This document shows, piece after piece, positions 35,014-44,365 of a DNA stretch of 64,000 nt. The DNA comes from Arenicella chitinivorans. GTDB taxonomy: Bacteria > Pseudomonadota > Gammaproteobacteria > Arenicellales > Arenicellaceae. A program made the translations under genes and the position numbers. Numbering within the stretch: position 1 is the first letter of the stretch; every line of letters begins with the position of its first letter. The notes beneath the pieces were generated by a model. It had not been told where the DNA came from. It was given only the letters and a program-made list of their open reading frames with translations, and searched no databases. The stretch covers positions 1 to 64,000 of the forward strand of contig NZ_BMXA01000005.1 in assembly GCF_014651515.1 (NCBI RefSeq), in the 5' to 3' direction.

Positions 35014-36600
35014 CTACTGAAACACCAGCTTAAGACCAATCGTTTTTAGCCAACTGCGTTCTTGTTTTAGATCGGCTTCGGTAAGTGGATTGTTGGCCAG
35101 CCACTTAGGCTCAAACGTCAGTTTTACTTGCTCGGCCTCGACGCTGATGCCAATGTGCTTGGGCACGTAACTACCGCGACCTCGATGCAATAAGACCGCT
35201 AGACGCAACAGCACCGCAACACGCTTGGCTGGCGTTACCAGCGTTGATGGTAAGGCTTCAAAAGTTTGAATAGGGAACTTACGGCGATGCCCGACCACCA
35301 GCGCTGCCAGCAGCAGTTGGTCGCGCCGCGCAAACCCAGCTAAATCCGCATTCTCCAACAAGTACGCACCGTGTTTGTGGTACCTATCATGTGAAATCTG
35401 CAGGCCAACTTCATGCAATTCTGAAGCCCACCCAAGTGCAGAGCGGAATAAAGACTGACGTATATCCCAGTCAGCAGCCACTTGATCATAAAGCTCAAAA
35501 GCGGTATCACGCACTCTGCCAGCATGCTCGGCATCGACCGACCACCGTATCAACATGGCGGCCACCGTGACATCACGAATATCCTCGGCGGAACGTCGCC
35601 CAACCAGGTCGTACAACACACCTTCTCGCAAGGCGATGTCCGATACTTGCATCTCATGGATATCAAACAGCTCGAACAAAGCCAATAAAATAGCCAAACC
35701 GCCGCCGAATACCGGCAGACGATCAGTGCTCACACCCGGCAGATCCAGCGTATCCACGTGTCCCGCACTAATCGCGTGATCACGCAACTTAAGTAAGCCA
35801 TCCCGATTTAGGCGATCCTTCGAGTACCCGCCCTGAATGACGGCCTCAGCCATGGATTTCATGGTACCTGAACAGCCGATAATTTGGCTCCAGCCCTGTA
35901 ACCGGAACTGCTCCACGACCGGCTGAATGGCCAGCTCAGCCGCCAGCGTGGCCTGCTTAAATCGCTTGTTGCTCAGCTTGCCGTCGGCAAAAAACTGCTT
36001 ACTCAGCACCACGCAACCAACTTCCAGACTCTCGCGACATAATGCGGCCTGACCTTTGCCGGCAATAATTTCGGTACTGCCGCCACCAATATCAATGACA
36101 AGTCGAGACTCATCTCCATATGCGGACCATTTCGACACGCCGAGATAGATCAAGCGCGCTTCTTCTCGACCCGCGATAATCTCAATGCTGTGACCGAGTG
36201 CCGACTCAGCTCGTTCCAGAAACCCTTTTTTGTCGCGCAAACGACGCAATGCGTTTGTTCCGACCGCTCGCAGATTGTTCCGAGGTATGTGTCGCAGCAA
36301 CTGACCAAAACGTGATAAACAGCCCAGTGCACGCTCCGCTGCCTCCTCTGTTAACACGCCGTCGTCATCCAATCCCGCAGCGAGACGCACTACCTCGCGC
36401 TGCCGGTCAAGCACGATGAACTCGCCATGAATGTAGCGCGAAATTACCAGATGAAAACTATTCGACCCCAGATCAACCGCTGCGTAACAGTCCTCACCCA
36501 GTCCAGCGGGAGCCTCACTCGATACGTCGATTAGTAGTGACTCGGCCTCCAATGCCGAACCATCCAAAACTTCATCATTATTGGTGTTCGCGGATGACAA
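35014..36600 (-). CDS. ppx: Exopolyphosphatase (Ppx/GppA family)
   Basis: Releases terminal phosphate from polyphosphate chains, the reverse of the ppk1 product. At 528 residues it contains the acetate/sugar kinase-like fold: YAAVDLGSNSFHLVISRY, the phosphate-binding VIDIGGGSTEIIAG, IIGCSGTMKSMAE, and a C-terminal HD-type region (SELHEVGLQISHDRYHKHGAYLLEN) that matches the long Ppx form. The N-terminus carries about 35 extra acidic residues before the domain. It is convergent with ppk1. Confidence 0.95.
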   Translation of the reverse strand: MSSANTNNDEVLDGSALEAESLLIDVSSEAPAGLGEDCYAAVDLGSNSFHLVISRYIHGEFIVLDRQREVVRLAAGLDDDGVLTEEAAERALGCLSRFGQLLRHIPRNNLRAVGTNALRRLRDKKGFLERAESALGHSIEIIAGREEARLIYLGVSKWSAYGDESRLVIDIGGGSTEIIAGKGQAALCRESLEVGCVVLSKQFFADGKLSNKRFKQATLAAELAIQPVVEQFRLQGWSQIIGCSGTMKSMAEAVIQGGYSKDRLNRDGLLKLRDHAISAGHVDTLDLPGVSTDRLPVFGGGLAILLALFELFDIHEMQVSDIALREGVLYDLVGRRSAEDIRDVTVAAMLIRWSVDAEHAGRVRDTAFELYDQVAADWDIRQSLFRSALGWASELHEVGLQISHDRYHKHGAYLLENADLAGFARRDQLLLAALVVGHRRKFPIQTFEALPSTLVTPAKRVAVLLRLAVLLHRGRGSYVPKHIGISVEAEQVKLTFEPKWLANNPLTEADLKQERSWLKTIGLKLVFQ

Positions 36601-36783
36601 TCTCGTGCACTCACTTCTGGGATGATTATTGAAAATATTTGTCTATTGTAGCTAAGTTTCCGCAGACTCGCTAACCCCCCGTAAATTGGTCATCCGACGC
36701 CAATTCAAGGGCAACAAAATCCAATTTATTGGCGAAATAACTTGAGTTTGACGCCAACCTTCCTTAAAGTCCGGCTAGCATTT

Positions 36784-36799
36784 TCAAACAGCTGTTTGA
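36784..36799. promoter_or_regulatory. 16-bp perfect palindrome upstream of cytochrome c4, candidate operator
   Basis: TCAAACAGCTGTTTGA is a perfect palindrome 52 bp before the cytochrome c4 start and in the divergent ppx gap. The core CAAAC-N4-GTTTG fits the published PsrA-type consensus (G/C AAAC, 2-4 bases, GTTT G/C), but other TetR-family regulators use similar sites, so the regulator is only a guess. Confidence 0.55.
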
Positions 36800-36851
36800 G
36801 ACAAACTCGCGATCACGAATTCGCGTTCTAACGATTTAGTGTGCTTTACTT

Positions 36852-37508
36852 ATGTTGAATAAAATCTACAAAAATACAGTTGTAACACTTACTTTCGCAG
36901 CGGCTGGGTTGAGCGCTGGCACAGTGGCGGCCGCTGGCGACCTTGTTCGTGGCGAAAATCTAGCGCAGACCTGTAACGGTTGCCACGCCGGTGAAGGCTA
37001 CCGGAATCCCGGCCCGGTCTACAACATTCCCAAAATAGGCGGACAACACGCTGACTATATCGTTACTGCACTGAAGGCATATCGCTCAAAGGAACGCTCG
37101 CATGGCACCATGCAAGCACAAGCTGCCAGCTTATCCGATCAAGACATGCAAGACATTGCAGCGTACTACGCAGCAATGGATGGCAAATCAAAACCGGCGC
37201 TGGTTAACGCAAAACTCGCCAAGCTAGGTAAAGAGAAATCCGTCACTTGCGCGACCTGCCACGGCGCCACTGGCAATGGCGACCAACCCGGTTTCCCAAA
37301 ACTGGCTGGCCAGTATGACAGCTACATTGTGCAAGCATTGAAAGATTATCGGGCCGCCGCGCAGACTCAAGGCAAGGAAGGTCGCAACAACGCCGTAATG
37401 ACTGGATTTGCAAGTGGTTTGAGCATAGATGATATCGAAGCTCTGGCAGCATGGTACGCCTCTCAGGAAGGCGATTTGTCTGCGCCTCAACCCAAGCTAT
37501 TCAAGTAA
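36852..37508 (+). CDS. Cytochrome c4, dihaem periplasmic electron carrier
   Basis: Carries electrons in the periplasm, typically to cytochrome c oxidases. The 218-residue precursor has a signal peptide (VVTLTFAAAGLSAGTVAAAG) and two similar class I cytochrome c domains: haem motifs CNGCH at 41-45 and CATCH at 133-137, with distal Met ligands in HGTMQAQA and NNAVMTGFA. The two-domain layout and length are those of cytochrome c4. A strong intrinsic terminator follows. Confidence 0.95.
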   Translation: MLNKIYKNTVVTLTFAAAGLSAGTVAAAGDLVRGENLAQTCNGCHAGEGYRNPGPVYNIPKIGGQHADYIVTALKAYRSKERSHGTMQAQAASLSDQDMQDIAAYYAAMDGKSKPALVNAKLAKLGKEKSVTCATCHGATGNGDQPGFPKLAGQYDSYIVQALKDYRAAAQTQGKEGRNNAVMTGFASGLSIDDIEALAAWYASQEGDLSAPQPKLFK

Positions 37509-37555
37509 TTAAGCGAGTAGCCCTTTGGTGAGCGCGCCATTCAATGTATCTGTAG

Positions 37556-37581
37556 AAAGCCCGCTTAACGCGGGCTTTTTT
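37556..37581 (+). terminator. Intrinsic terminator after cytochrome c4
   Basis: AAAGCCCGC and GCGGGCTTT form a 9-bp stem with a 5-nt loop and a T-run after it. Confidence 0.92.
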
Positions 37582-37677
37582 GTAATTTGACAGCGGGTCG
37601 CTGACGATTAACAATCAGCATTCAAACGACTCACGAGTCAACACCACCGACAACGCAACCCATCGGTTATACGTACT

Positions 37678-38028
37678 ATGAAATCTACCTTTACTAACAT
37701 TTTGTTGATCTGCGCTCTAACCAGCATATCCTTTTCGGCTGTGGCGCGCGATTGCGTAGCACCAACCAACAAGCCCATCATTCCGGACGGTCACGTTGCC
37801 AGCAAAGATGAGCTGCTGGCGGCTCAGGACGCAGTAAAAGCCTTCCAAACTCGTAACCTTGAATTCTTGGTGTGTCTGGATAAAAAGCGTGAAGCAATCG
37901 CCCCAGACGCCGCAGGAAGTGCCGAAACGCTCGCTAAGTATCAGGCACAGGAAGAAGCCGCGATCGCACTTGAGCAATCTGTGGCGAATGAATTCAACAC
38001 AGCTCGAACAAACTTTATGGAACGCTAG
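37678..38028 (+). CDS. Secreted hypothetical protein, 116 aa
   Basis: A 116-residue protein with a clear signal peptide (FTNILLICALTSISFSAVA, cleavage before RDC). The mature part is short and helical, with two Cys (DCVAPTNKP and FLVCLDKKREAI), which could form a disulfide in the periplasm. It ends in a coiled, Ala/Glu-rich segment (EEAAIALEQSVANEFNTA). I do not recognise a family. It stands between two terminators as a single-gene unit. Confidence 0.78.
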   Translation: MKSTFTNILLICALTSISFSAVARDCVAPTNKPIIPDGHVASKDELLAAQDAVKAFQTRNLEFLVCLDKKREAIAPDAAGSAETLAKYQAQEEAAIALEQSVANEFNTARTNFMER

Positions 38029-38089
38029 CAGGAAGCAGCTAATCAGAGCATCGGACCGAATAGAATAGATCAGCTCTGAAATCAAATGA

Positions 38090-38122
38090 AAAAAGGCGGA
38101 CTCACAGTGAGTCCGCCTTTTT
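38090..38122. terminator. Bidirectional intrinsic terminator between the 116-aa gene and pckG
   Basis: AAAAAGGCGGACTCA and TGAGTCCGCCTTTTT form a 15-bp stem with a 3-nt loop, with A and T runs on both sides. It therefore can serve both the plus-strand small gene and the minus-strand pckG. Confidence 0.93.
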
Positions 38123-38145
38123 GTTTTTCAACACAAGTTTGAAAA

Positions 38146-39888
38146 CTACGTAAGCGCAGCTTTCACCATTTGGTGCTGGGCGCGCAATGCCACAGGCAGT
38201 CGCTCACCAAAACTATCTAAGTAATCCCCGAACTCGTCCATTTCTTGACGCCACTGGTCATCGTCAATCGAGATCAGTGCGCGCCAAACCGCGGGGTCAA
38301 TATTGAGGTCTGCGATGTCGACGCCGTCTTCCAGAGGCAGATAGCCAATTGCTGTTTCCTGCGCATCCACGGTGCCTTTGCAACGCTCAATAATCCAGCG
38401 TAATACACGCAAATTCTCGCCAAAACCCGGCCACAGGAAGCGACCCTCTGCGTCTTGGCGGAACCAGTTCACATGGAAAATCTTCGGCGGATTTTCTAGG
38501 CGCTCGGCGAAACTCAGCCAGTGCGCCCAATAATCCGCAAAATTGTAGCCACAGAACGGCTTCATGGCCATTGGGTCACGGCGGACCACGCCAACCTCAC
38601 CCGTCGCGGCCGCGGTCGTTTCCGAAGCAACACCGGCGCCAATCAACACACCGTGCTCCCAGGATTTAGCTTGATACACCAATGGCGCTAGTTCACGACG
38701 TCGCCCCCCAAAGATAATCGCAGAAATCGGTACACCGTCAGGCGCTTCTGCGAGCGATGAATACGCACGATTTTCTTTAGCAGAAACGGTGAAACGTGAA
38801 TTTGGGTGGGCCGCAGGGCCATTGCCCGGCGTGTAATCATTCCCCTTCCAATCCACACTCGGCTCACCAACTTTCTTGTCTTCCCACCACGGCTCACCAT
38901 CGTCGGTTTGCGCCACGTTGGTGAAGATCGTGTTCTGTTGGATCATATCGTAGGCATTGCGATTGGTCTTGGCATTGGTACCCGGCACCACACCAAAGTA
39001 ACCTGCTTCGGGGTTGATCGCGCGCAGCTGACCATCTTCACCTTTATGTAGCCAGGCGATGTCGTCACCTAACGTCCAAATTTTCCAATCTTTGTATTTT
39101 TCCGGTGGAATCAGCATAGCTAGATTGGTCTTGCCACAAGCGGATGGAAACGCAGCGGCGATGTAGTGCGTCTCACCTTCAGGGCTTTCTAAGCCGAGGA
39201 TCAACATATGTTCGGCCAACCAACCTTCATCTCGCGCTTGCCAACTGGCGATCCGCAAAGCGTGGCATTTTTTACCCAGCAGGGCGTTACCGCCATAACC
39301 CGAACCATAGCTCATGATGCTCAGCTCTTCCGGGAAATGCATGATGAAACGACGCTCGGGATCCAGTTCACCAGTCGAGTGCAGACCTTTAACAAAGGTG
39401 CCTTCACGCTCGATGCGCGCTAGCGCGCGTGCCCCCATGCGTGTCATTAACTTCATGTTGACGACAACGTACGGGCTATCGGTGATTTCGACGCCGCAGC
39501 GCGAATACGGTGAATCGACAGGCCCCATGCAATACGGAATGATGTACATGGTTCGACCTTGCATGCAGCCGTCATACAACGCATGCATCTTTTGCTTGGC
39601 GTCGTCGACCGCCAACCAATTGTTGTTGTCGCCAACGGCTTCGGGGTCGTCAGTGCAGATGTAGGTTAAATGTTCTACCCGCGCGACGTCTTGCGGGTCT
39701 GAGAGATGCAAATAGCAGTTTGGATGCGTCTCAGAATTAAGCGGCGACAAAGTCCCCTCTTCCAGCATCAGGTCGATCAGACGCTGGTATTCCTGCTCAC
39801 TGCCGTCACACCAAACCACAGATTCTGGCTTGGTTAACTCAGCAACGCTCGACACCCAACTGGCCAATTCTTGATTTTTCGTGGTCAT
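38146..39888 (-). CDS. pckG: Phosphoenolpyruvate carboxykinase (GTP)
   Basis: Converts oxaloacetate to PEP with GTP, the first committed step of gluconeogenesis. The family blocks are complete: YIIPYCMGPVDSPYSRCGV, the kinase loop FPSACGKTNLAMLIPPEK, WTLGDDIAWLHKGEDG, PISAIIFGGRRRELAPLV, and WVNWFRQDAEGRFLWPGFGEN-type text (HVNWFRQDAEG). The open frame extends to 39996, but the ATG at 39888 (MTTKNQELASW) gives the family N-terminus and 580 residues. The GTP form is unusual for enteric bacteria, which use the ATP form. Confidence 0.95.
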   Translation of the reverse strand: MTTKNQELASWVSSVAELTKPESVVWCDGSEQEYQRLIDLMLEEGTLSPLNSETHPNCYLHLSDPQDVARVEHLTYICTDDPEAVGDNNNWLAVDDAKQKMHALYDGCMQGRTMYIIPYCMGPVDSPYSRCGVEITDSPYVVVNMKLMTRMGARALARIEREGTFVKGLHSTGELDPERRFIMHFPEELSIMSYGSGYGGNALLGKKCHALRIASWQARDEGWLAEHMLILGLESPEGETHYIAAAFPSACGKTNLAMLIPPEKYKDWKIWTLGDDIAWLHKGEDGQLRAINPEAGYFGVVPGTNAKTNRNAYDMIQQNTIFTNVAQTDDGEPWWEDKKVGEPSVDWKGNDYTPGNGPAAHPNSRFTVSAKENRAYSSLAEAPDGVPISAIIFGGRRRELAPLVYQAKSWEHGVLIGAGVASETTAAATGEVGVVRRDPMAMKPFCGYNFADYWAHWLSFAERLENPPKIFHVNWFRQDAEGRFLWPGFGENLRVLRWIIERCKGTVDAQETAIGYLPLEDGVDIADLNIDPAVWRALISIDDDQWRQEMDEFGDYLDSFGERLPVALRAQHQMVKAALT

Positions 39889-40158
39889 AATCAGCGCGTT
39901 ATTTAGGTTTTCGAATTGTCGTGGCACGATGATTTTTACGCTGCAATTACCCTCTGAGAAAAGGCCCTGACAGAACTGAAAATTCCGTCGCGACATGTGT
40001 TGGATGTCTAGGATTGCGTAATGCGAGCGCTGTGCCTATTTTTATGGGCGCGAGTCTATCAACCTAATGTCAACTTGCCTAGCCTTTCAGGCAATTAGTC
40101 ATCATTCACTGTGAGAATCTAAGTGCTCTTAGACACGTTGCGTGCTGATCAAATAAGA

Positions 40159-42048
40159 CTAAAGCTCTCTACTTGGTATGCGTAAACGTTGCCCAACCAG
40201 GATTTTGGAAGTCGACGTCAGCTGGTTGGCATCCAGCAGCGCACTGCAACGAACTCGGTACGACTCCGCAATACCGCACGCGGTTTGCCCACGTCGCACA
40301 GTGTGCCAACTGCCCGCCGAGGTCACGTGCACGGTTTGCCCCACTCGAATAATGCTGCCGCGAGTTAACCCATTCAAGGCTAGAAATTCAGCGCATCTCA
40401 ATCCATTCCGTCGCGCTATTGAACAGGAGGTATCACCACGTTTGACGCGATACGTTTGAATGTGTGCGGCACTGCTTGCGGTGATCTGTGTCGTCGCAGT
40501 GCCAGGCGTGGTCCCACTGGCATTCTTGGCCAGCACAATACCTCCTGAGCGCGTCGGAACTTTAATACGACGACCAATGTATATGGTACCGCGTTTGTCC
40601 AGCCGATTAAGCTTAATCAGTGCTCGACAAGACGCTCGATACTGCTCAGCGATGCCACACGCAGTCTGACCACGACGCACGCGATGCCAGACGAAACCAG
40701 CCTCTTCGACTTCTTGAGGTAACGCGTCCATTCTAGCAATCTGCGCGTCCCAACCCGTGGTCTTCTTTGGCAAACGGATAGCGTAGCCAGAAGGCACCAA
40801 TGCTTTGTGCTTCCAAATCACGGATTTTAGTGCAGGATTCATCGCCCGCAAATCGTCTATATCGACCCGCAGCTCGCTGGCGATACGTTTTATGGATGTG
40901 GCCCGGCGCAACACGATGTCGTCGTGCTCGGCAAAACGCGCCGCTGGGCTCGGTGGTATCGAGTCAAAAAACTGGTCTTGGTATTTTGCCACGTGACGCG
41001 CAGCCAGAAAGCTGGCGTAAAAGTTCTTCACTGCGGTTTGAAAACTTGGCGACTTATACTCGCGTAATAGCCGCTCATAATCCAAACCAACCTGTTTGAT
41101 CGCTCGCTGCATGCCTCTGACGCCGTAGTTATACGACGTAATAACGAAGGGGTTCAAATCTTTGGCGGCCACTTCATGCCCATTTTCAAATGCGGTCTCG
41201 CTCAAATCATCCACACTATTGCGGAAATACAGTGCGGCAGCGTAGGTTGCCGCAATTGGGTCGTAGCGCTCGTCAATTCGACTGTCTACTCGCAATCCCA
41301 ATGTGCGCCCCGTGCTCGGCATAATCTGCCACAAACCCGCTGCCCCTACGTGCGATAAAGCCGATGGGTTAAACGCCGATTCAACAAATGGTAGGTACTG
41401 CAGTTCCGGCGTCAGATTTTGATCCTCAAGCGCCTCAAGAATGGTCGGTTGATACAGTGTGTACTCTGCCAGGGCGTTGCGCATGCGGTCTTTGTTACCA
41501 GACTGACAGCGAATTCTATCCGCAGCCGCGCGAATTTCAGACGGAGACTCATCCTTAAACTGCGCGTACAGAAACGCGTCAGCGTCATTCAAACTGCCAT
41601 TTTGCGCCACCTTGTCGGCCAAGGAACGCAATTGGCGCTTGAGTCGCTTGCGCTCACGATCAATTGAATCGCCTTTCTTGGAGCGTCGACAACCTTCTTC
41701 TCGTTTGACGGTGGAGTACACGCGATGCGGGTTCTCTTTATCGTGAAAAATAGCGGTGCTGGTGTCCCAACGACTAAACACCTCAATCCAAAATGCCACG
41801 CGAGGCATGAGCGATTCTGGGCACGAAAATATTTCGTCACATTGCAGGGCGTAGTTGCCCACCGGTGTGACCACGGGCGTCGCTCCTCGGACTGGTGTAA
41901 CCACAATGCAAGCCGATACCACCAAGGGGGCGTAATAAATCGATCGATGGCAACGCTGTATGATGGCCAGCAAACGTTGAACAACAAAGCTTAGTCTGCC
42001 TAACCCAAATTTAGTATGCACTGCGTTAATGTCCTCAAAATAGAGCAA
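40159..42048 (-). CDS. mltD: Membrane-bound lytic murein transglycosylase with three LysM domains (MltD-like)
   Basis: Cleaves peptidoglycan glycan strands to anhydromuropeptides. The 629-residue protein has an N-terminal hydrophobic segment (about residues 38-52), a Lys/Arg-rich linker, then the SLT domain with catalytic Glu in YLPFVESAFNPSALSHVG and GLWQIMPSTGRTLGL. Three LysM repeats follow near residues 455, 535 and 580, starting HRVRRGQTACGIAEQY, YRVKRGDTSCSIARRN and HTVRRGQTACGIAESY. Each repeat contains a Cys pair. MltD usually has a lipobox, and none is obvious here. The products would be recycled through AmpD, encoded at 16 kb. Confidence 0.92.
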   Translation of the reverse strand: MLYFEDINAVHTKFGLGRLSFVVQRLLAIIQRCHRSIYYAPLVVSACIVVTPVRGATPVVTPVGNYALQCDEIFSCPESLMPRVAFWIEVFSRWDTSTAIFHDKENPHRVYSTVKREEGCRRSKKGDSIDRERKRLKRQLRSLADKVAQNGSLNDADAFLYAQFKDESPSEIRAAADRIRCQSGNKDRMRNALAEYTLYQPTILEALEDQNLTPELQYLPFVESAFNPSALSHVGAAGLWQIMPSTGRTLGLRVDSRIDERYDPIAATYAAALYFRNSVDDLSETAFENGHEVAAKDLNPFVITSYNYGVRGMQRAIKQVGLDYERLLREYKSPSFQTAVKNFYASFLAARHVAKYQDQFFDSIPPSPAARFAEHDDIVLRRATSIKRIASELRVDIDDLRAMNPALKSVIWKHKALVPSGYAIRLPKKTTGWDAQIARMDALPQEVEEAGFVWHRVRRGQTACGIAEQYRASCRALIKLNRLDKRGTIYIGRRIKVPTRSGGIVLAKNASGTTPGTATTQITASSAAHIQTYRVKRGDTSCSIARRNGLRCAEFLALNGLTRGSIIRVGQTVHVTSAGSWHTVRRGQTACGIAESYRVRCSALLDANQLTSTSKILVGQRLRIPSREL

Positions 42049-42337
42049 ATTAGTTAAATTTAAGACGGTTTAACATCACCTTAAAGGCAAACATTCACAA
42101 AAGGTATACACCTGTAGTTTCAGCCGTCACACTGCTGCAAGATAATAACCATTTGGCGCACAAAGTGGATGATTATTGCGAACAATTTAACACTGAAGGC
42201 CACCATCTTGAGTAAATCCCGTGGCGTGACCTCGCGGATTTTTTGCCGAAAGACCGAATAACAAAACGTCTGCATTATCCCGCGTTGCCTAAGCGCGCTG
42301 AACCGCAGTTCGTACCAACAAATTAATCACTCGAGCG

Positions 42338-43612
42338 ATGAAGAAAGTTGCGATCATTGGCGCCGGCATCAGCGGCTTGGCTACCGCCTACCAATTACAT
42401 CAGGAATGCGCAGTAACGATATACGAAAAGCAGGATTTCCCTGGTGGGCACACTGACACGCACGAACTTGACATCGATGGCCGCACACTGCGCATCGACA
42501 GTGGCTTCATCATATTCTGTCCGCAGTACTACCCGCACTTCTATGCCATGCTGCAAGATCTAGGCGTTGCCTATCAAGCAACTGACATGAGCTTTTCGGC
42601 GCACAACCAGCAAACCGGCTTAGTCTACAACGCGACCTCGCTGAACAAGCTTTTTTGCCAGCGGCGTAACCTGCTCAGTCCGCGCTTTTACCGAATGTTG
42701 ATCGACTTACTGCGTTTCTACGCTCGATCAGCCGATGTACTGGAGTCTGACGATGACTCGCTAACGGTGGCCGACTACTTGACACAACAAGGTTACGGCG
42801 ATGCATTCTGGCACGATCACCTGCTCCCGATGATGTCAGCCTTATGGTCTTCGCCGCCAGAGCGTGTGGCCCAGTTTCCGATTCGTCATCTGGTGGATTT
42901 CTTTAAGGCACACGGCCTGCTGAAAGTGGTCGGCAGACCACAATGGATGGTGGTGAAGAATGGTTCGAAATCCTACGTGGAAGCACTACAAAAACGGCTT
43001 AAGGTCGATTGGCGGCTGGGTTGCACGATCCACAGCGTAACGCGTAACAACGCAGGTGTTCAAATTCATTCCGACACAGGGGTCGGACCCGAAGAGTTTG
43101 ATGTCGTTGTGTTCGCCACCCATTCGGATCAAGCCCTCACATTACTTGCTGACCCATCGCAAACAGAAACTGACGTACTGGGTGCCATCCCATTCGAGCA
43201 TAATCATGTGGTCGTGCACACCGATGAGACACTTCTGCACCCAAACCGGCAGTCCTGGGCTAGTTGGAATACCGAGGTACCGAGCAATGTGGAGCCTAGC
43301 TCGCAGTTTAAATGTACCGCTAATTACTGGATGAACGCGCTACAGAGCCTGCCCGGCCCGACTAATGTGTTTACCACACTAAACAGCAATCATCGGATCC
43401 GCGCAGACAAGATTTTGGTGGAGCGACATTACACACACCCTGTGTTTACCGCCGCCAGTGTCGCTGCACAAAAGCGCAAAGCGGAGATAGACGGTCACCA
43501 ACACACTTATTATGTTGGTGCCTATTGGGGTTGGGGGTTTCATGAAGACGGTGCTCGGACCGCGTACCAAGTCAGTGAAAAGATAAAGGAGCGCCTAGCA
43601 TGCACGGTCTGA
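42338..43612 (+). CDS. FAD-dependent amine oxidase-like oxidoreductase
   Basis: A 424-residue flavoprotein with the dinucleotide-binding [13 protein letters not shown] near the N-terminus, the following acidic [17 protein letters not shown], and the conserved C-terminal FAD block ([26 protein letters not shown]). It is the first gene of a four-gene run with DUF1365, CFA synthase and DUF2878 genes, and overlaps the next gene by 13 bp. In Rhodobacter the same set belongs to a singlet-oxygen regulon that makes methylated furan or cyclopropane fatty acids, so this protein probably oxidises a membrane acyl chain. No sigma or anti-sigma gene is found nearby. Confidence 0.92.
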   Translation: MKKVAIIGAGISGLATAYQLHQECAVTIYEKQDFPGGHTDTHELDIDGRTLRIDSGFIIFCPQYYPHFYAMLQDLGVAYQATDMSFSAHNQQTGLVYNATSLNKLFCQRRNLLSPRFYRMLIDLLRFYARSADVLESDDDSLTVADYLTQQGYGDAFWHDHLLPMMSALWSSPPERVAQFPIRHLVDFFKAHGLLKVVGRPQWMVVKNGSKSYVEALQKRLKVDWRLGCTIHSVTRNNAGVQIHSDTGVGPEEFDVVVFATHSDQALTLLADPSQTETDVLGAIPFEHNHVVVHTDETLLHPNRQSWASWNTEVPSNVEPSSQFKCTANYWMNALQSLPGPTNVFTTLNSNHRIRADKILVERHYTHPVFTAASVAAQKRKAEIDGHQHTYYVGAYWGWGFHEDGARTAYQVSEKIKERLACTV

Positions 43613-44355
43613 CGCTGTTTTCTGGCCAGGTTAGCCACGTCCGTAAGAGCCCGGTCCTGCACCATCTTCGCTACCGTGTGTTTCAACTTTGCCTAGACTT
43701 ACAGCGGCCAGAATTGATAGATCAGATCAGCCCGCTTTGGTCGAGTCACCGCTGGAATGCCGTGCGCTTCAACCGTCAAAACTACCTACCGAGCAAACGC
43801 GACTTGTATAGCGAGGTGTGCCACCAGATTCAGACGCACACCGGACGCGACTTTCAAGGGCAAGTATGTCTGCTCGCAAACCTCAGCTACTGGGGCCACT
43901 GTTTTAATCCCGCCGTGTTCTTTTGCTGCTTTGAAAACGACCAGTTGTGCTTTTTGTTAAGCGAGGTCCACAACACACCTTGGGGCGAACGCTTTGTGTA
44001 TGTCCATGAAGTTGATCCAGACGTGCCCGAATCCAGCCACACTGCTCGGTTCGATAAGCAATTTCATGTATCACCGTTTATGCCTATGACGCTGCGCTAT
44101 GAGTGGCGGTTTAAGATCACCGATTCAGAGTTTCACATCAGCATGAACCTGCAGCAGGCTTCCGAGGTCATTTTCAATGCGTCAATGCATCTGACAGGGA
44201 AACCGCTGACTAGGCAGACAGCAAACTATTTACCGTTTCGGTACCCGTTCATGGGACTGAAAGTCCTCGTTGGCATTTACTGGAACGCCCTAAAACTCTG
44301 GTACAAACGCGTGCCTATTTTTGCACACCCGAATTCATCACCAACCAAACGCTGA
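43600..44355 (+). CDS. DUF1365 family protein
   Basis: A 251-residue soluble protein starting with the family hallmark [29 protein letters not shown], and with the block [15 protein letters not shown] and [15 protein letters not shown]. The C-terminal part ([19 protein letters not shown]) is also typical. The biochemical role is not established. The family is almost always found with the FAD oxidoreductase and CFA synthase seen here. The start overlaps the upstream gene by 13 bp, which suggests coupled translation. Confidence 0.93.
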   Translation: MHGLTLFSGQVSHVRKSPVLHHLRYRVFQLCLDLQRPELIDQISPLWSSHRWNAVRFNRQNYLPSKRDLYSEVCHQIQTHTGRDFQGQVCLLANLSYWGHCFNPAVFFCCFENDQLCFLLSEVHNTPWGERFVYVHEVDPDVPESSHTARFDKQFHVSPFMPMTLRYEWRFKITDSEFHISMNLQQASEVIFNASMHLTGKPLTRQTANYLPFRYPFMGLKVLVGIYWNALKLWYKRVPIFAHPNSSPTKR

Positions 44356-44365
44356 GCATTGCATC

